Of a stretch of DNA of 59,284 bases, positions 43,245-52,573 are shown piece by piece (within the stretch, counting starts at the first letter, position 1; each line of letters begins with the position of its first letter). Made by a program: the position numbers and the translations under genes. Location of the stretch: the NCBI GenBank assembly GCA_022824365.1, contig JAJEAA010000025.1:1-59284 (forward strand), given 5' to 3'. A model generated the notes under the pieces. The model saw nothing but the letters and a program-made list of their open reading frames with translations, made no database searches and had not been told where the DNA came from. The stretch comes from Anaerolineae bacterium (GTDB lineage: Bacteria > Chloroflexota > Anaerolineae > Aggregatilineales > Phototrophicaceae).

Positions 43245-44987
43245 TTACTTGCCCGGAACTTGTCCATTGGCCGCCTGGCCGTCCGTCCAGGCATCGACCG
43301 CCTGGCCCGAACCGCCGACAAGTATATCCAAATCCACCCCGCGGTCAGCGCCTTGCGCGTGATCGAGAAAGATCCGCGTATAGCCCCGCGCATCGTCAAA
43401 GGTCGGTCCCCGCCACTCCCGCCGGCGGCGCTCCAATTCCTCCGGCGAAACATCCAGATGCAAGCGGCGAGCGGGCGCATCCAGCTCAATCATGTCGCCT
43501 TCCCGCACGAGCGTCAGCGGTCCCCCGATAGCCGATTCCGGCGCGACATGCAGGACGACCGCGCCATAAGCCGTGCCGCTCATGCGCCCGTCGGAGATGC
43601 GAACCATATCGCGCGCGCCTCGCTCCAGCAGCTTGCGCGGCAAACTCATATTGCCGACTTCGGGCATGCCGGGAAAGCCTTTCGGTCCCACATTTTGCAG
43701 CACGAGCACCGAATCTTCATCCACATCCAGCGCCGGATCATCAATGCGCCTATGGAAGTCCTCCAGCGAGTTGAAGACGATGGCGCGCCCGCGATGCCGC
43801 AGCAAGCTCGGCGTCGCCGCCGATGGCTTGATCACAGCGCCATCCGGACAGAGGTTGCCGCGCAGCACAGCGATGCCGGCCCGCTCTTGAAAGGGCTTGT
43901 CAATCGTCGTGATGACCGCATCGTCATAACAGACCGCGCCCTCGGTATTGGCCGCATGGCTCTCGCCTGTCACCGTGATGGCATCCAGGTCGATGACCGA
44001 CTCGAGGTTCTGCAGCACCACAGGCAAGCCGCCGGCATAATAGAACTCCTCCATGAGGTATTCCCCCGCCGGCTTGAGATTGACCAGCAGCGGTATATCC
44101 GCGCCCAGCCGGTCGAAATCATCCAGTTGCAAATCGACGCCGATGCGCCCGGCAATCGCCAGCAGATGCAGCACAACATTGGTCGAGCCGCCGATGGCCG
44201 CGTTGACCGCGATGGCGTTCTCGAAAGCCTTCCGCGTGAGGATATCCGACGGCTTGAGATCTTCGCCGACCATCTTCACGATGCGGTTGCCGCTATAATG
44301 ACAAAGGCGGCGCCGGCGCGCGTCAGGGGCCGGTATGGCCGCGCCCCCGGGCAGCATCAATCCAAGCGCCTCGACCACGCAAGCCATGCTCGATGCCGTG
44401 CCCATCGTCATGCAATGCCCATCGCTGCGGGACATGCAGGTCTCGGATTCAATGTAATCAGCACTGCTCATGTTCCCGCTGCGCCAATCATCCGTGAAGC
44501 GCCATTTGTCGGTGCCCGCGCCAATATCCCGCCCCTGAAACTTGCCGTTCAGCATGGGACCGCTCGTCACCACGATCGTGGGGATATCGACGCTGCAAGC
44601 GCCCATGACGGCGGCCGGCGTCGTCTTGTCGCAGCCGACCAGCAACACCACCCCATCCAGCGGATTGGCGCGGATCGACTCTTCCACATCCATGCTGACC
44701 AGATTGCGGTAGAGCATGGTCGTCGGGCGCATCAAAGTCTCGCCCAGAGACATCACCGGGAATTCCAGCGGGAAGCCGCCCGCCTCCAGCACACCCCGCT
44801 TCACATGTTCGGCCAAGATGCGCAGATGAGCGTTGCAAGGCGTCAACTCCGACCAGGTATTGCAAATGCCGATGACCGGACGCCCGTCAAACATCTGCTG
44901 CGGCGTACCCTGATTCTTCATGCGGCTGCGCGCTTTGAAGCCGGCTTGCCCGCTCTGCAAGAACCAGTCATGACTGCGTAGGCGCAT
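43245..44987 (-). CDS. IlvD/Edd-family sugar-acid dehydratase (L-arabonate dehydratase-like)
   Basis: A 580-residue iron-sulfur dehydratase. Cluster ligands are C51 (LTPCN), C119 (VGCDKT) and C192 (SDGHCMTMG). The N-terminus MRLRSHDWF and the block FEDLKPSDILTRKAF-like MVGEDLKPSDILTRKAFENA match the sugar-acid subgroup rather than the branched-chain amino-acid enzyme. It converts an aldonate to 2-keto-3-deoxy acid. AAGGAG lies 7 bases before the ATG at 44987, so this start is preferred over a longer one. The divergent MFS gene may import its substrate. Confidence 0.92.
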   Translation of the reverse strand: MRLRSHDWFLQSGQAGFKARSRMKNQGTPQQMFDGRPVIGICNTWSELTPCNAHLRILAEHVKRGVLEAGGFPLEFPVMSLGETLMRPTTMLYRNLVSMDVEESIRANPLDGVVLLVGCDKTTPAAVMGACSVDIPTIVVTSGPMLNGKFQGRDIGAGTDKWRFTDDWRSGNMSSADYIESETCMSRSDGHCMTMGTASSMACVVEALGLMLPGGAAIPAPDARRRRLCHYSGNRIVKMVGEDLKPSDILTRKAFENAIAVNAAIGGSTNVVLHLLAIAGRIGVDLQLDDFDRLGADIPLLVNLKPAGEYLMEEFYYAGGLPVVLQNLESVIDLDAITVTGESHAANTEGAVCYDDAVITTIDKPFQERAGIAVLRGNLCPDGAVIKPSAATPSLLRHRGRAIVFNSLEDFHRRIDDPALDVDEDSVLVLQNVGPKGFPGMPEVGNMSLPRKLLERGARDMVRISDGRMSGTAYGAVVLHVAPESAIGGPLTLVREGDMIELDAPARRLHLDVSPEELERRRREWRGPTFDDARGYTRIFLDHAQGADRGVDLDILVGGSGQAVDAWTDGQAANGQVPGK

Positions 44988-45120
44988 TGCGATTCTCCTT
45001 TTGGATTCGGCAGCTTGCGGCAAAGTATAGCAGAATCACTTATCAGCGATAATTCGCGTTTCCTCTCTCATAAGCGCGCTTCACCTTTTACTAAGCGCAA
45101 GCGAGGACTAAACTGCTGGC

Positions 45121-46341
45121 ATGAATCGCCGTTCGCAGCGCCAACCTATCTACTACGGCTGGTATATTGCCGTTGTGTTGGCGATCACAGAAACCGTCTC
45201 CTACGGGGTGATGGTCTATGCCTTCACCGTTTTCATCAGTCCGATGGAAGCGGAGTTGGGCTGGTCGCGCTCCGCGATTTCCGGCGCCTTCTCGCTCTTT
45301 TTTCTGGTCTCGGGCGTCTTCGCCTTTCCAGTCGGCTATTGGCTGGATAAACATGGCTCGCGCCTGCTCATGACGCTCTGCTCGCTTGGGGCAACCGTCA
45401 TTGTGCTGCTGTGGTCGCAAGTGTCAACACTGCCGGAGTTCCTCGTCATCATGGCGCTTTTGGGGGTTTGCGCCGCGGGAGTTCTGTACGAACCGGCCTT
45501 TACCGTGATCGCAACCTGGTTCCGGCACAATCGCGGAACCGCCATGGCCGTCGTCACTTTCGTCGCCGGCTTCGCCAGCACCATCTTCGTGCCGCTCACA
45601 GACGCGCTGCTGGTGGCATACGGCTGGCGACAAGCCGTCCTGATACTCGGCCTCATCCTGGGCGCAATCACCATCCCCTTGCACGGCCTGCTCTTGCGGC
45701 GGCGCCCGTCAGATTTGGGGCTGTCTCCCGATGGCGAATCTCAAATAGAGAAACCAGCCAAGGAGAAGTCGATTGAGCTGGGTCAAGTCCTGCGTTCGCG
45801 TTACTTCTGGATACTGACGTTGGGCTTCGCCTTTTCCACCTTTAGCCTCTACGCCATCCGCTTCCACATCATCCCTCTGTTGATCAGCGTCGGCATTCAT
45901 CCCAGCAGCGCCGCCATAGCCAGTGGCGCAATCGGCGTGATGCAAGTGCTTGGGCGCTTGTTCTTTGCGCCTATAGAGCGCCGCGTTTCCAGCAAAACCA
46001 TGGCGATTGGCGTCTTTGCCCTCGCGACGGTTTCTCTCGCTATCTTGATGCTGGGCACAAGTCCGATTCTGATAATGCTCTTCGTCGCCTTGTTTGGGAT
46101 GGCGATAGGCGCGCATACCCTGACGCGCCCGCTAATGGTCGCGGATTCATACGATACGGCTTTCTTCGGGCGCATCAACAGCGCCATGGTCATCTTCGTG
46201 ACGGTCGCTATCACCGTCGCCCCATTTGCCGCCGGTATCGTCTTTGATCTGTCAGGCTCCTATCAGCCGGTGCTGCTGATGGTGACGGGATTCTGTATCG
46301 TCGCAGTCATCCTGATTTCCCTGTTGCCCCGGAATAACTGA
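45121..46341 (+). CDS. MFS transporter (monocarboxylate/oxalate-formate type)
   Basis: A 406-residue, 12-helix transporter. Typical blocks are GVMVYAFTVFISPMEAELGW, SISGAFSLFFLVSG-like SAISGAFSLFFLVSGVFAFP and TWFRHNRGTAMAVVTFVAGF. These match the OxlT/MCT-type anion exchangers. It is divergent from the IlvD-family dehydratase, and an acidic sugar is a sensible substrate. The ATG follows GAGG. It is followed by the broken toxin gene on the opposite strand. Confidence 0.9.
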   Translation: MNRRSQRQPIYYGWYIAVVLAITETVSYGVMVYAFTVFISPMEAELGWSRSAISGAFSLFFLVSGVFAFPVGYWLDKHGSRLLMTLCSLGATVIVLLWSQVSTLPEFLVIMALLGVCAAGVLYEPAFTVIATWFRHNRGTAMAVVTFVAGFASTIFVPLTDALLVAYGWRQAVLILGLILGAITIPLHGLLLRRRPSDLGLSPDGESQIEKPAKEKSIELGQVLRSRYFWILTLGFAFSTFSLYAIRFHIIPLLISVGIHPSSAAIASGAIGVMQVLGRLFFAPIERRVSSKTMAIGVFALATVSLAILMLGTSPILIMLFVALFGMAIGAHTLTRPLMVADSYDTAFFGRINSAMVIFVTVAITVAPFAAGIVFDLSGSYQPVLLMVTGFCIVAVILISLLPRNN

Positions 46342-46462
46342 TACGCCGAGAGGAGCGCGCGACGCTTTGATGCCGATGTAGAAACGCCAGCCAAAGTCGT
46401 CAAACAGCTACCTGGTCGCCCAACCAGCCCCGGACGCGCTTCAATGCATCGCTAGGGCGCTA

Positions 46463-46795
46463 TTATAGTTCCTCAGCGATGATTGCCCGGATCTCGGAGT
46501 TTCGGATGCTCGCTTGTTCTGACTTGTCGATTATGGCGGCGAGAATAACTTCAGAATCTGGTTCGGCGAAATAAACTATTCTGAATCCGCCACTTTTTCC
46601 TCGTTTAGCTGCTGGATTCTCCAAGCGAACCTAATAGACGTGAATAGCTAATCCCGTCAGTCGCTCTCCTGGCCGCTCTCCTGCTCCTAATCTCGCAACC
46701 AATGGAACCACTAACGCGATTAAGTTTCGGTATTTTCTATTGAGTCGTATGAATTCCTTATTGAAGCGCCTGCTGGTCCTCGCCCGCGTCGTCAT
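46463..46795 (-). pseudogene. RelE/ParE-like toxin interrupted by an in-frame stop
   Basis: The frame from the ATG at 46795 reads FNKEFIRLNRKYRNLIALVV, then LTGLAIHVY, TAG (46631-46633), then VRLENPAAKRGKSGGFRIVY and KSEQASI, ending at TAA (46463-46465). Reading through the TAG gives a continuous 110-residue protein with the RelE/HigB-type layout GLxxHVY-x-VRL...RGKSGGFRIVYF. The stop replaces the residue usually K or Q, a one-base change from AAG or CAG. The start overlaps the antitoxin gene by 38 bases and has GGAAAG upstream. The toxin is therefore probably inactive unless the stop is suppressed. Confidence 0.7.
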
Positions 46796-46994
46796 TACTT
46801 TCCATCTCACGCCTGACTTCTTCAATAAGCTCCTCAAAAGGCGCGGTTTCGCCCATCAAAGCTTGTCGCACCCCAATGCGTATGCTCTCCAAAACCTGTT
46901 CTTTTGTGGGTTCCACTTCCCCCGCCACACCATCCAACAGGGCTTGTGGATCACCGGGAGCGTGTTCCAGTATCTCCGATTGCCTATCAGACAT
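46758..46994 (-). CDS. Antitoxin of a RelE-type toxin-antitoxin pair
   Basis: A 78-residue acidic protein. The block ESIRIGVRQALMGETAPFEELIEEVRREM is the helical toxin-binding or promoter-binding region commonly seen in small antitoxins paired with RelE/ParE toxins. It is upstream of and overlaps the toxin start, the normal order. AAAGGACACGCAA stands before the ATG. It is intact, in contrast to the toxin. Confidence 0.7.
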   Translation of the reverse strand: MSDRQSEILEHAPGDPQALLDGVAGEVEPTKEQVLESIRIGVRQALMGETAPFEELIEEVRREMESNDDAGEDQQALQ

Positions 46995-47042
46995 TTGCGT
47001 GTCCTTTCCATATTAGTGGCTAGATTATAGCATAGCGACGTG

Positions 47043-48143
47043 TCAATAATCAATGCTCGCCCAACCTCCCGCCAGTCGCGCTTCGGTCTCTTCCCAACCC
47101 CGGACGCCCGAGGTGGCATCAGCCGCTTCGATATTACAAGCCGCCACCGCGCAAGCTCGGCGCGCGCACTCCGCTAGCCCGTGACCGCGTAACATAGCCG
47201 CGAGCAAACCGGCATAAGCGGCATCGCCAGCGCCGGTCGTGCCAGCGATCTCCACCTGAAAAGCGGGCTGCCATGTCATCTGCCCAGCCCAGTCCCCAGG
47301 CGCCTGACCAATCCCGCGCAAGAACGCCAGCCGATTCTCGTCAGGCGCGGCGCGCAAGTACAAACCGCGCTCGCCCAGTTTGAAGCCCCCGATGCCCGCG
47401 CCCAACGCGAGCAGCTCATCCGCCAGGTCCGCCAGGTAGTCCGCCGTCAGCCTGTCAAACAGCTCGCCGCTCCAGCGCTCAAGATCCCGGCGGCGCAACA
47501 TCATCATGATCTCCTCAATGCTCGGGACGAAAATGTCCACATAAGGCAGGCAGCGGCGCAATATCGACCGCCAGCCCGCCCGTCCGCTGGCCGAATCCGG
47601 CGGCGGCAGCGACATATCAATCGAGGTGATGACGCCGGTGTCTTTGACCGCGCGCAGCAAATCGAGGAAACCCGCGCCATCGTTCGCGTACAGTCGCGGC
47701 AGCAAGGTCGGATAACCCAGATGAAAGAGCTTGGACCCCGCCACGACTTCTAGGTCAATATTGTCCAGATCATAATCCTTGTAGACGCCGGTGTTTGTCA
47801 GCAAGGTGCGGTCATGGTTCTGCGGCTCAATCACCACGGTATAGGGGCTGGCAGCGCCGGGCAAGACCTGAAACTTGTCGGCTAAGCCCCTGCCGAAACC
47901 GTTCACGTAATCGACTATGGCCTGCCCCACCCAGTCATCGCCGACCGCCGCCAACAGATCTACTTTGACGCCCAGACGGTGCAGCGCCAAGCCCGTATTC
48001 GAGACAGCGCCGCCGGTCGAGTAGGAGATGGCGCCGATCTCGAAGACCTTGCCCGCGCCAATCACCTGCTCCGCTTTGAGCATGGACATATCGGGCAGGA
48101 TGTCCAAGGCGACATGTCCAGCCACAACGATGTCAGTTGCCAT
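47043..48143 (-). CDS. PfkB-family sugar kinase
   Basis: A 366-residue ribokinase-like kinase that phosphorylates a sugar or nucleoside with ATP. The substrate motif GGAVSNTGLALHRLG (about 44-58) and the ATP/catalytic motif AGTTGAGDAAYAGLL (about 310-324, with the catalytic Asp in GAGD) are intact. The start at 48143 (MATDIVVAGHVALDI) is the family start; it overlaps the upstream gene by 11 bases, implying translational coupling. It is the last gene of a five-gene operon with two ABC ATPases, a beta-propeller and a secreted protein, so its substrate may be a sugar released by that system. Confidence 0.9.
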   Translation of the reverse strand: MATDIVVAGHVALDILPDMSMLKAEQVIGAGKVFEIGAISYSTGGAVSNTGLALHRLGVKVDLLAAVGDDWVGQAIVDYVNGFGRGLADKFQVLPGAASPYTVVIEPQNHDRTLLTNTGVYKDYDLDNIDLEVVAGSKLFHLGYPTLLPRLYANDGAGFLDLLRAVKDTGVITSIDMSLPPPDSASGRAGWRSILRRCLPYVDIFVPSIEEIMMMLRRRDLERWSGELFDRLTADYLADLADELLALGAGIGGFKLGERGLYLRAAPDENRLAFLRGIGQAPGDWAGQMTWQPAFQVEIAGTTGAGDAAYAGLLAAMLRGHGLAECARRACAVAACNIEAADATSGVRGWEETEARLAGGWASIDY

Positions 48144-49140
48144 CTTTCGCATCCGCTAGCAGCGCCGTCGCGGAAATCAACTCGCCGTCAACGGCAAAGC
48201 CCTGATGATTGTTGGCATAAAGCGAGACGGTCAGCGCTTCGGCATCCGGCGGCAGGGTCGGCACATGATGCCATTCGCCATAGAGCCGCGCGATCTTCAC
48301 GCCGTCGACATAAAGATGAGCATGGCCCTCGCCCAAAACGGGGGCTTTGTCGATATTCTGCGGCGTGAAAGTAAAATTGCTGGTCTGCAGCTGGAGGTTG
48401 TAGCTGCCGTCCCCCAAGGCGACGACGCGCAGGTCGATCGTCGGCGCGGTGGCGGCGTCCAGGTTGATGACCCGGCTGGGATCGTGCATGAGCATATCCA
48501 TCGGCGTATCGCGGTAGGGATTGCTGCCTTCTATGATGGGCGTCCAATAGATATTAAAAGTCATGAAACATTCCAAATCGCCGCCAAATACCTCGCTCTC
48601 GCCGATGACGAAGGAATAGCGCCCAGCCTCCGATTCAGGATGCCACAAGGCGACCGTGTATATGGCATCTTGCGGCGCCTGGAAATAGAAGTTGTCCCAA
48701 TTCCAGAAATGGACGCCGCCAAATGGCTCATAGAACCAAGCGGGCGCATCGCCCAGGGGCACGAGTTGCGCGCCATGCCCTTGCGGGATTAACAGGCCCC
48801 CGGGCAACTCCGCCGGCAATTCCCGCGGCAGGCTCGGACCCAGCACAGCCATCATGGGCGTGTAGATATCCCGGTCATCCTTGTCGCTGGCGGGGATGCT
48901 CAAGCTGATCAAGATGGATTGACCGGCTTCCGCCTCAAAGCTGAAATAGTCGATATCGTCAGCCGGGTAGACGTTGCCGAAAAAAGCGTAGGAGATGCGC
49001 GGGTCCGGCACTAGCCAAGGGGCGGCGGCGGTGGTATCAGCGAATTCGCAATAAGGCTGATGCGCCTTCACAACCGGCAGCTGCAATATCAGGAGAAGAC
49101 AGAATAGCGCTTTGCATTTCCTTATCAACGCTGTCATCAT
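48133..49140 (-). CDS. Secreted protein of unknown function
   Basis: A 335-residue protein with a signal peptide (LFCLLLILQLPVVKA, cleavage near AHQ). A first beta-rich domain (about 45-180) resembles a pre-peptidase or jelly-roll fold (DIDYFSFEAEAGQSILISLS), and the C-terminal part has GHAHLYVDGVKIARLYGEWH, then LYANNHQGFAVDGELISA. I do not recognise a family. Histidines in HAH and GEWHH could bind metal. The ribosome site GGGAGGAA lies just before two ATGs (49140 and 49137). It is cotranscribed with a beta-propeller and two ABC ATPases. Confidence 0.75.
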   Translation of the reverse strand: MMTALIRKCKALFCLLLILQLPVVKAHQPYCEFADTTAAAPWLVPDPRISYAFFGNVYPADDIDYFSFEAEAGQSILISLSIPASDKDDRDIYTPMMAVLGPSLPRELPAELPGGLLIPQGHGAQLVPLGDAPAWFYEPFGGVHFWNWDNFYFQAPQDAIYTVALWHPESEAGRYSFVIGESEVFGGDLECFMTFNIYWTPIIEGSNPYRDTPMDMLMHDPSRVINLDAATAPTIDLRVVALGDGSYNLQLQTSNFTFTPQNIDKAPVLGEGHAHLYVDGVKIARLYGEWHHVPTLPPDAEALTVSLYANNHQGFAVDGELISATALLADAKDGN

Positions 49141-49171
49141 TTCCTCCCTGTGATGATGAAAACGGCGGTCA

Positions 49172-50761
49172 TTATCCCGGCTGCCGCTCGCAATCCATCC
49201 GCTCCCGTGTGATCAAGCAGCGCTGGTTCAGGGCAACATTGCTGTATTCGTGATAATCGCCATTCAGCCAACTGACGATGACGCGCTCGATCATGGCATC
49301 GCCCAAGCCAAAATGCAGCAGGATTTCATTGCCTGCTCCCAGGCTCGAGCCGGATTTTAGCTCCTGCAACTGCGACAGGCCATCGCTGCGCAGGACACGG
49401 ACGCGCGTCCCGAGGGCGTCCCGGTCAATCTCGCCCCCGCCCTCCAACTCAAAGGCAATATAGTTGTTCAAGCTGCCGGCCGCGCTGACATTCTGGAAGA
49501 GCCGATGCCCGCTATCCCAAAAGGTCAGGGCATAATCAACGCTGCCGTCCCGATTGTAATCGGCACTGCTGAAGCCCATCGTCGCCGCCTTGCCATCGCT
49601 GAACAGACCCTGGTCAACCGCGCTGAAGCTGCCATCGCGCCGATTTCGGTAGAGCATATCGGGATACTCATAGTGCATGCCGGCCTTGCCGTAAATCGGC
49701 GAGATGCCGGTCGCCGCCAAATACAGATCCAGCCAGCCGTCATTATCGTAATCGAAGAAAGCCGTGCCCCAGCCAACCGCCTCGCCTGTACGGTAATCGA
49801 CGCCGGCGCGCTCCGTCACATCGGCGAAAGCGCCATCGCCATCGTTCTCCAGCAATACCATCGACCGGACCATGTTCGAGACGTAGAAATCCAAATCGCC
49901 ATCGTTATCGTAATCGCCTGTCGCCAACCCCATGCTATGCGCCACCGCATCGGCCCCCGCCCGCGCGCTGACATCCGTGAAGCACCAGCCGTCGCAACCG
50001 GGTCCATCATTGCGCCAGAGCACATTGCCCAGCGCATTGACTGCCTTGTCGTTCACGACGTAGATATCCAGGTCGCGGTCGTTATCGTAATCGACCCAAC
50101 TGACGGAGAAACCGGCGCCGAGCAAAGCCTCAAATCCCAGCAAGCCGGAGACATCGGTAAAGCTGCCGTCGCCATTGTTGTGATACAGAACATCGCGGCT
50201 GCGGGCGAAATCAGTGATCTCGCAAGCGGGTACGCAAGACCAATTCGCCACGTAGAGATCGAGGTAGCCGTCTTCATCGTAGTCGCCGAAGGCGGCTGTG
50301 GTCCCCTTGCCATTATCGCCGACCCCCGCCGTTACTGTCACATCGGCGAAGCCGGCGCCCCCGAGGTTTCGGAATAGCCGGTTGGCGCCCATATTCAGCA
50401 CATAGAGATCGCGCCAGCCATCATTGTCATAATCCGCCCAGACCGCGCCCCCGCTCGGCACATCAGGCAAGCTCAGCCCCTCGCTGAACTCCGAAACGCT
50501 GAAGCTGCCATCGCCATTGTTGCGGTAGAGCGCATTGGGATCGAGATTGCCGGTCACAAAGAGATCAACCCAGCCGTCCCGATCATAATCAGCCCAGGCG
50601 CTGCCGGCGGCGAGGTAGCCATTCTCGTAAGGACCCGGCGCGTTCTCATCCCAGATGGCGCGGTGCGTCGAATTGATGCCGGCGCTTTCGCTGACATCCA
50701 CGAAGAGCAAACTGTCTTGCAGCAAGAAAAATAACAAAAAAGCGGCGACTGTCGCTACCAT
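49172..50761 (-). CDS. CRTAC1-like secreted beta-propeller with ASPIC/UnbV domain
   Basis: A 529-residue secreted protein. A hydrophobic N-terminus (MVATVAAFLLFFLLQDSLLF) is followed by seven FG-GAP/VCBS repeats, visible as seven copies of DYDxDGxxDLY-like calcium loops between about 56 and 435. The C-terminal region (about 430-515), with ELEGGGEIDRDALGTRVRVL and VIVSWLNGDYHEYSN, is the ASPIC/UnbV domain. Such proteins bind matrix or sugars in animals and bacteria; no enzymatic role is known. It lies 15 bases after the ATPase gene and 31 bases before the secreted protein gene. Confidence 0.92.
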   Translation of the reverse strand: MVATVAAFLLFFLLQDSLLFVDVSESAGINSTHRAIWDENAPGPYENGYLAAGSAWADYDRDGWVDLFVTGNLDPNALYRNNGDGSFSVSEFSEGLSLPDVPSGGAVWADYDNDGWRDLYVLNMGANRLFRNLGGAGFADVTVTAGVGDNGKGTTAAFGDYDEDGYLDLYVANWSCVPACEITDFARSRDVLYHNNGDGSFTDVSGLLGFEALLGAGFSVSWVDYDNDRDLDIYVVNDKAVNALGNVLWRNDGPGCDGWCFTDVSARAGADAVAHSMGLATGDYDNDGDLDFYVSNMVRSMVLLENDGDGAFADVTERAGVDYRTGEAVGWGTAFFDYDNDGWLDLYLAATGISPIYGKAGMHYEYPDMLYRNRRDGSFSAVDQGLFSDGKAATMGFSSADYNRDGSVDYALTFWDSGHRLFQNVSAAGSLNNYIAFELEGGGEIDRDALGTRVRVLRSDGLSQLQELKSGSSLGAGNEILLHFGLGDAMIERVIVSWLNGDYHEYSNVALNQRCLITRERMDCERQPG

Positions 50762-50776
50762 AGACGGCTTCCACAG

Positions 50777-51457
50777 CTAATCGGCAATTTGCCCGTCGCG
50801 CAACGTAATGATGCGATCAACATATTCATCAACGATCGGATCATGGCTGGAAAGCAAGATCGATATCCCTTTCGCCCGCACGAAATCTTGCAGCACCGCC
50901 AAGACCTGATGCGTCGTCTCGCTATCCAATTCGCTGGTCGGCTCGTCCGCCAGGATCAAGTCAGGCGATGTCACCAACGCCCGCGCGATGGCGATTCGCT
51001 GCTGCTGCCCGCCGGACATCTCATACGGCCGGTGGTCATAATAATCAAGCAAGTCGACCCGCTCCAGGCTATCGAGGATGCGCTTGCGCCGGTCTCCCCG
51101 CGGCAGGCCCCCCAGCCGAGCCATCACGTCAATATTCTCATAAGCCGAGAAGCTCGGCAGCAAACCCATCTGCTGAAACACAAAGCCGATGCGTTCCCGC
51201 CGCCAAGCCGTGCGCTGCGCCTCGTCCAACGCGCCGATGTCGACGCCTTGTATCCAGACCCGGCCCCTCGTCGGATTGTCCAGACCGCCCAGACAATTCA
51301 GCAGCGTCGTCTTGCCGCTGCCCGAGCGCCCGCGCAAGGCGACAAACTGTCCGCGTTCGACTTCAATATTGATCTCGCGCAAGGCATGAACATCCCCGCC
51401 ATCGGAAGCGTATACCCGCCCCAGGTCTTCTGTCGCAATCGCCTTGTCGCTCATCAT
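50777..51457 (-). CDS. ABC transporter ATP-binding protein (LolD/MacB type)
   Basis: A 226-residue ATPase. Walker [11 protein letters not shown]-loop [18 protein letters not shown], signature MSGGQQQR, Walker [12 protein letters not shown] and H-loop LLSSHDPIV are complete. This is the MacB/LolD group that drives FtsX-type permeases. Its ATG overlaps the TGA of the upstream ATPase gene by 4 bases (ATGA). The nearest candidate permease is the FtsX-like protein at 30814-33669, not adjacent. Expressed with a secreted beta-propeller and kinase. Confidence 0.94.
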   Translation of the reverse strand: MMSDKAIATEDLGRVYASDGGDVHALREINIEVERGQFVALRGRSGSGKTTLLNCLGGLDNPTRGRVWIQGVDIGALDEAQRTAWRRERIGFVFQQMGLLPSFSAYENIDVMARLGGLPRGDRRKRILDSLERVDLLDYYDHRPYEMSGGQQQRIAIARALVTSPDLILADEPTSELDSETTHQVLAVLQDFVRAKGISILLSSHDPIVDEYVDRIITLRDGQIAD

Positions 51458-52515
51458 TTCCGCCCCTTCAAACGCGCCAGCAAGCCCGCTGAAGCCTCGT
51501 TCTCCTCGCCGCGGATCTCCCGCTCGATCTGGATCTCGGCTTGCGACGATGTCTGCTCCAGATTCTGCGCCGGCCGAATCAGGATGCCGCCCTCGGTGAC
51601 TTCCATCTCAACCCGATTCTGGAAACCCAACTCCTCCCGATATTGCTTGGGGATTTGCAGACGCCCGGCCGAATCCAGCACGATCAACTCTTCAAAGTGA
51701 TCCTCCCAGGAACCGTCATCGCCCACAGTTGTAATTGTCGACGCCAATGCGCGCTCTTCCCCTTCCTTCCTTGTGGGGGAAGAGGCCAGGGGATGGGGAG
51801 CACGCCGCCGCACCGTCTCGCTCGCCAGCTTGCCATCGCGGATTTGCACCACCCGCTGCACATGCTGCGCGATCGTCGGGTCGTGACTGACGATGCAAAT
51901 CGTCAAACCATCCTCTTCATTCAAACGCTTGAGCAAATCATAAACTTGATCCGAAGTCGTCGAATCCAACTCGCCGGTTGGCTCATCCGCCAGCAGCAAC
52001 TTCGGCTCATTCGCCAAAGCCACCGCGATCGCCACTCGCTGCTGCTCCCCGCCGGAGAGCTGAATCGGACGGTGATCGCAGCGATGCGGCAGGTCAACCT
52101 TTTCCATTAGCTCGCGCGCCCGCCCATCCGCCTCGCGCCCGGTCCGGCCCGCCAGCGTCATCGGCAGCTTGATATTGTCCAGCGCCGACAGATAAGGAAT
52201 CAGGTTGCGGCTGCCCTGCTGCCAGACGAAGCCGACCTCCACCTGGCGATAAGTCGTCAATTCCCGCGTGCTCAGCTTGAGCAAGTTCGCGCCATCGACG
52301 ATCACCTGGCCCGCCGACGGCATGGTCAAGCCGCCCAGCACATTCATGAGCGTCGTCTTGCCGCTGCCGCTGGCGCCGACAATGCCAACCAACTCGCCGC
52401 GCCCCACCGTCAGGTCAAGCCCCTGCAGCGCCATCACCTCGATATCCGCCACTTTGAAGATCTTGTACAAATCATCGCAGATGACAAAGGCGCTCGCCTC
52501 TTGCTTGTTCTGCAT
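51454..52515 (-). CDS. ABC ATPase fused to an AbrB/SpoVT-type domain, with a repeat-derived linker
   Basis: A 353-residue protein. Residues 1-230 are a MacB/LolD-type ATPase: Walker A GASGSGKT (47-54), signature LSGGEQQR (153-160), Walker B LLLADEPT (173-180), H-loop [10 protein letters not shown]. Residues 276-318 ([19 protein letters not shown]) form an AbrB/SpoVT/MazE-like swapped-hairpin DNA-binding domain. The linker 238-256 ([19 protein letters not shown]) is a translation of the intergenic repeat at 51758-51812. Start at 52515: MQNKQEAS with GGAGG 8 bases upstream. It is the first gene of a five-gene operon and could sense its own ATPase state while binding DNA; that is inference. Confidence 0.85.
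   Translation of the reverse strand: MQNKQEASAFVICDDLYKIFKVADIEVMALQGLDLTVGRGELVGIVGASGSGKTTLMNVLGGLTMPSAGQVIVDGANLLKLSTRELTTYRQVEVGFVWQQGSRNLIPYLSALDNIKLPMTLAGRTGREADGRARELMEKVDLPHRCDHRPIQLSGGEQQRVAIAVALANEPKLLLADEPTGELDSTTSDQVYDLLKRLNEEDGLTICIVSHDPTIAQHVQRVVQIRDGKLASETVRRRAPHPLASSPTRKEGEERALASTITTVGDDGSWEDHFEELIVLDSAGRLQIPKQYREELGFQNRVEMEVTEGGILIRPAQNLEQTSSQAEIQIEREIRGEENEASAGLLARLKGRK
51758..51812 (+). repeat. G-rich palindromic repeat inside the ABC-AbrB gene (copy B)
   Basis: Arms CTTCCCCTTCCTTCC and GGGGGAAGAGG with tail CCAGGGGATGGGG. Same orientation and same words as copy A at 12346-12390. It is in frame with the gene and translated as [17 protein letters not shown] between the ATPase and AbrB domains. 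Confidence 0.65.
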
Positions 52516-52546
52516 TGAGCCAACCTCCCGCTCTCCTGCCAATGCC

Positions 52547-52569
52547 GCGCCAATTAGACAACTTGGCGC
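52547..52569. promoter_or_regulatory. Inverted repeat near the start of transcription of the ABC-AbrB operon
   Basis: GCGCCAA (52547-52553), 9 bases, TTGGCGC (52563-52569) is a perfect 7-bp inverted repeat. It lies just downstream of a TATAAT on the minus strand (52574-52579), overlapping the predicted start of transcription. It is a good candidate operator. Confidence 0.45.
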
Positions 52570-52573
52570 AGAC

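Noticed and set aside
43128..44981. Long plus-strand reading frame opposite the IlvD-family gene
   Set aside because: Its composition is rich in H, R and Q with no motif; the IlvD-type motifs on the minus strand explain the region.
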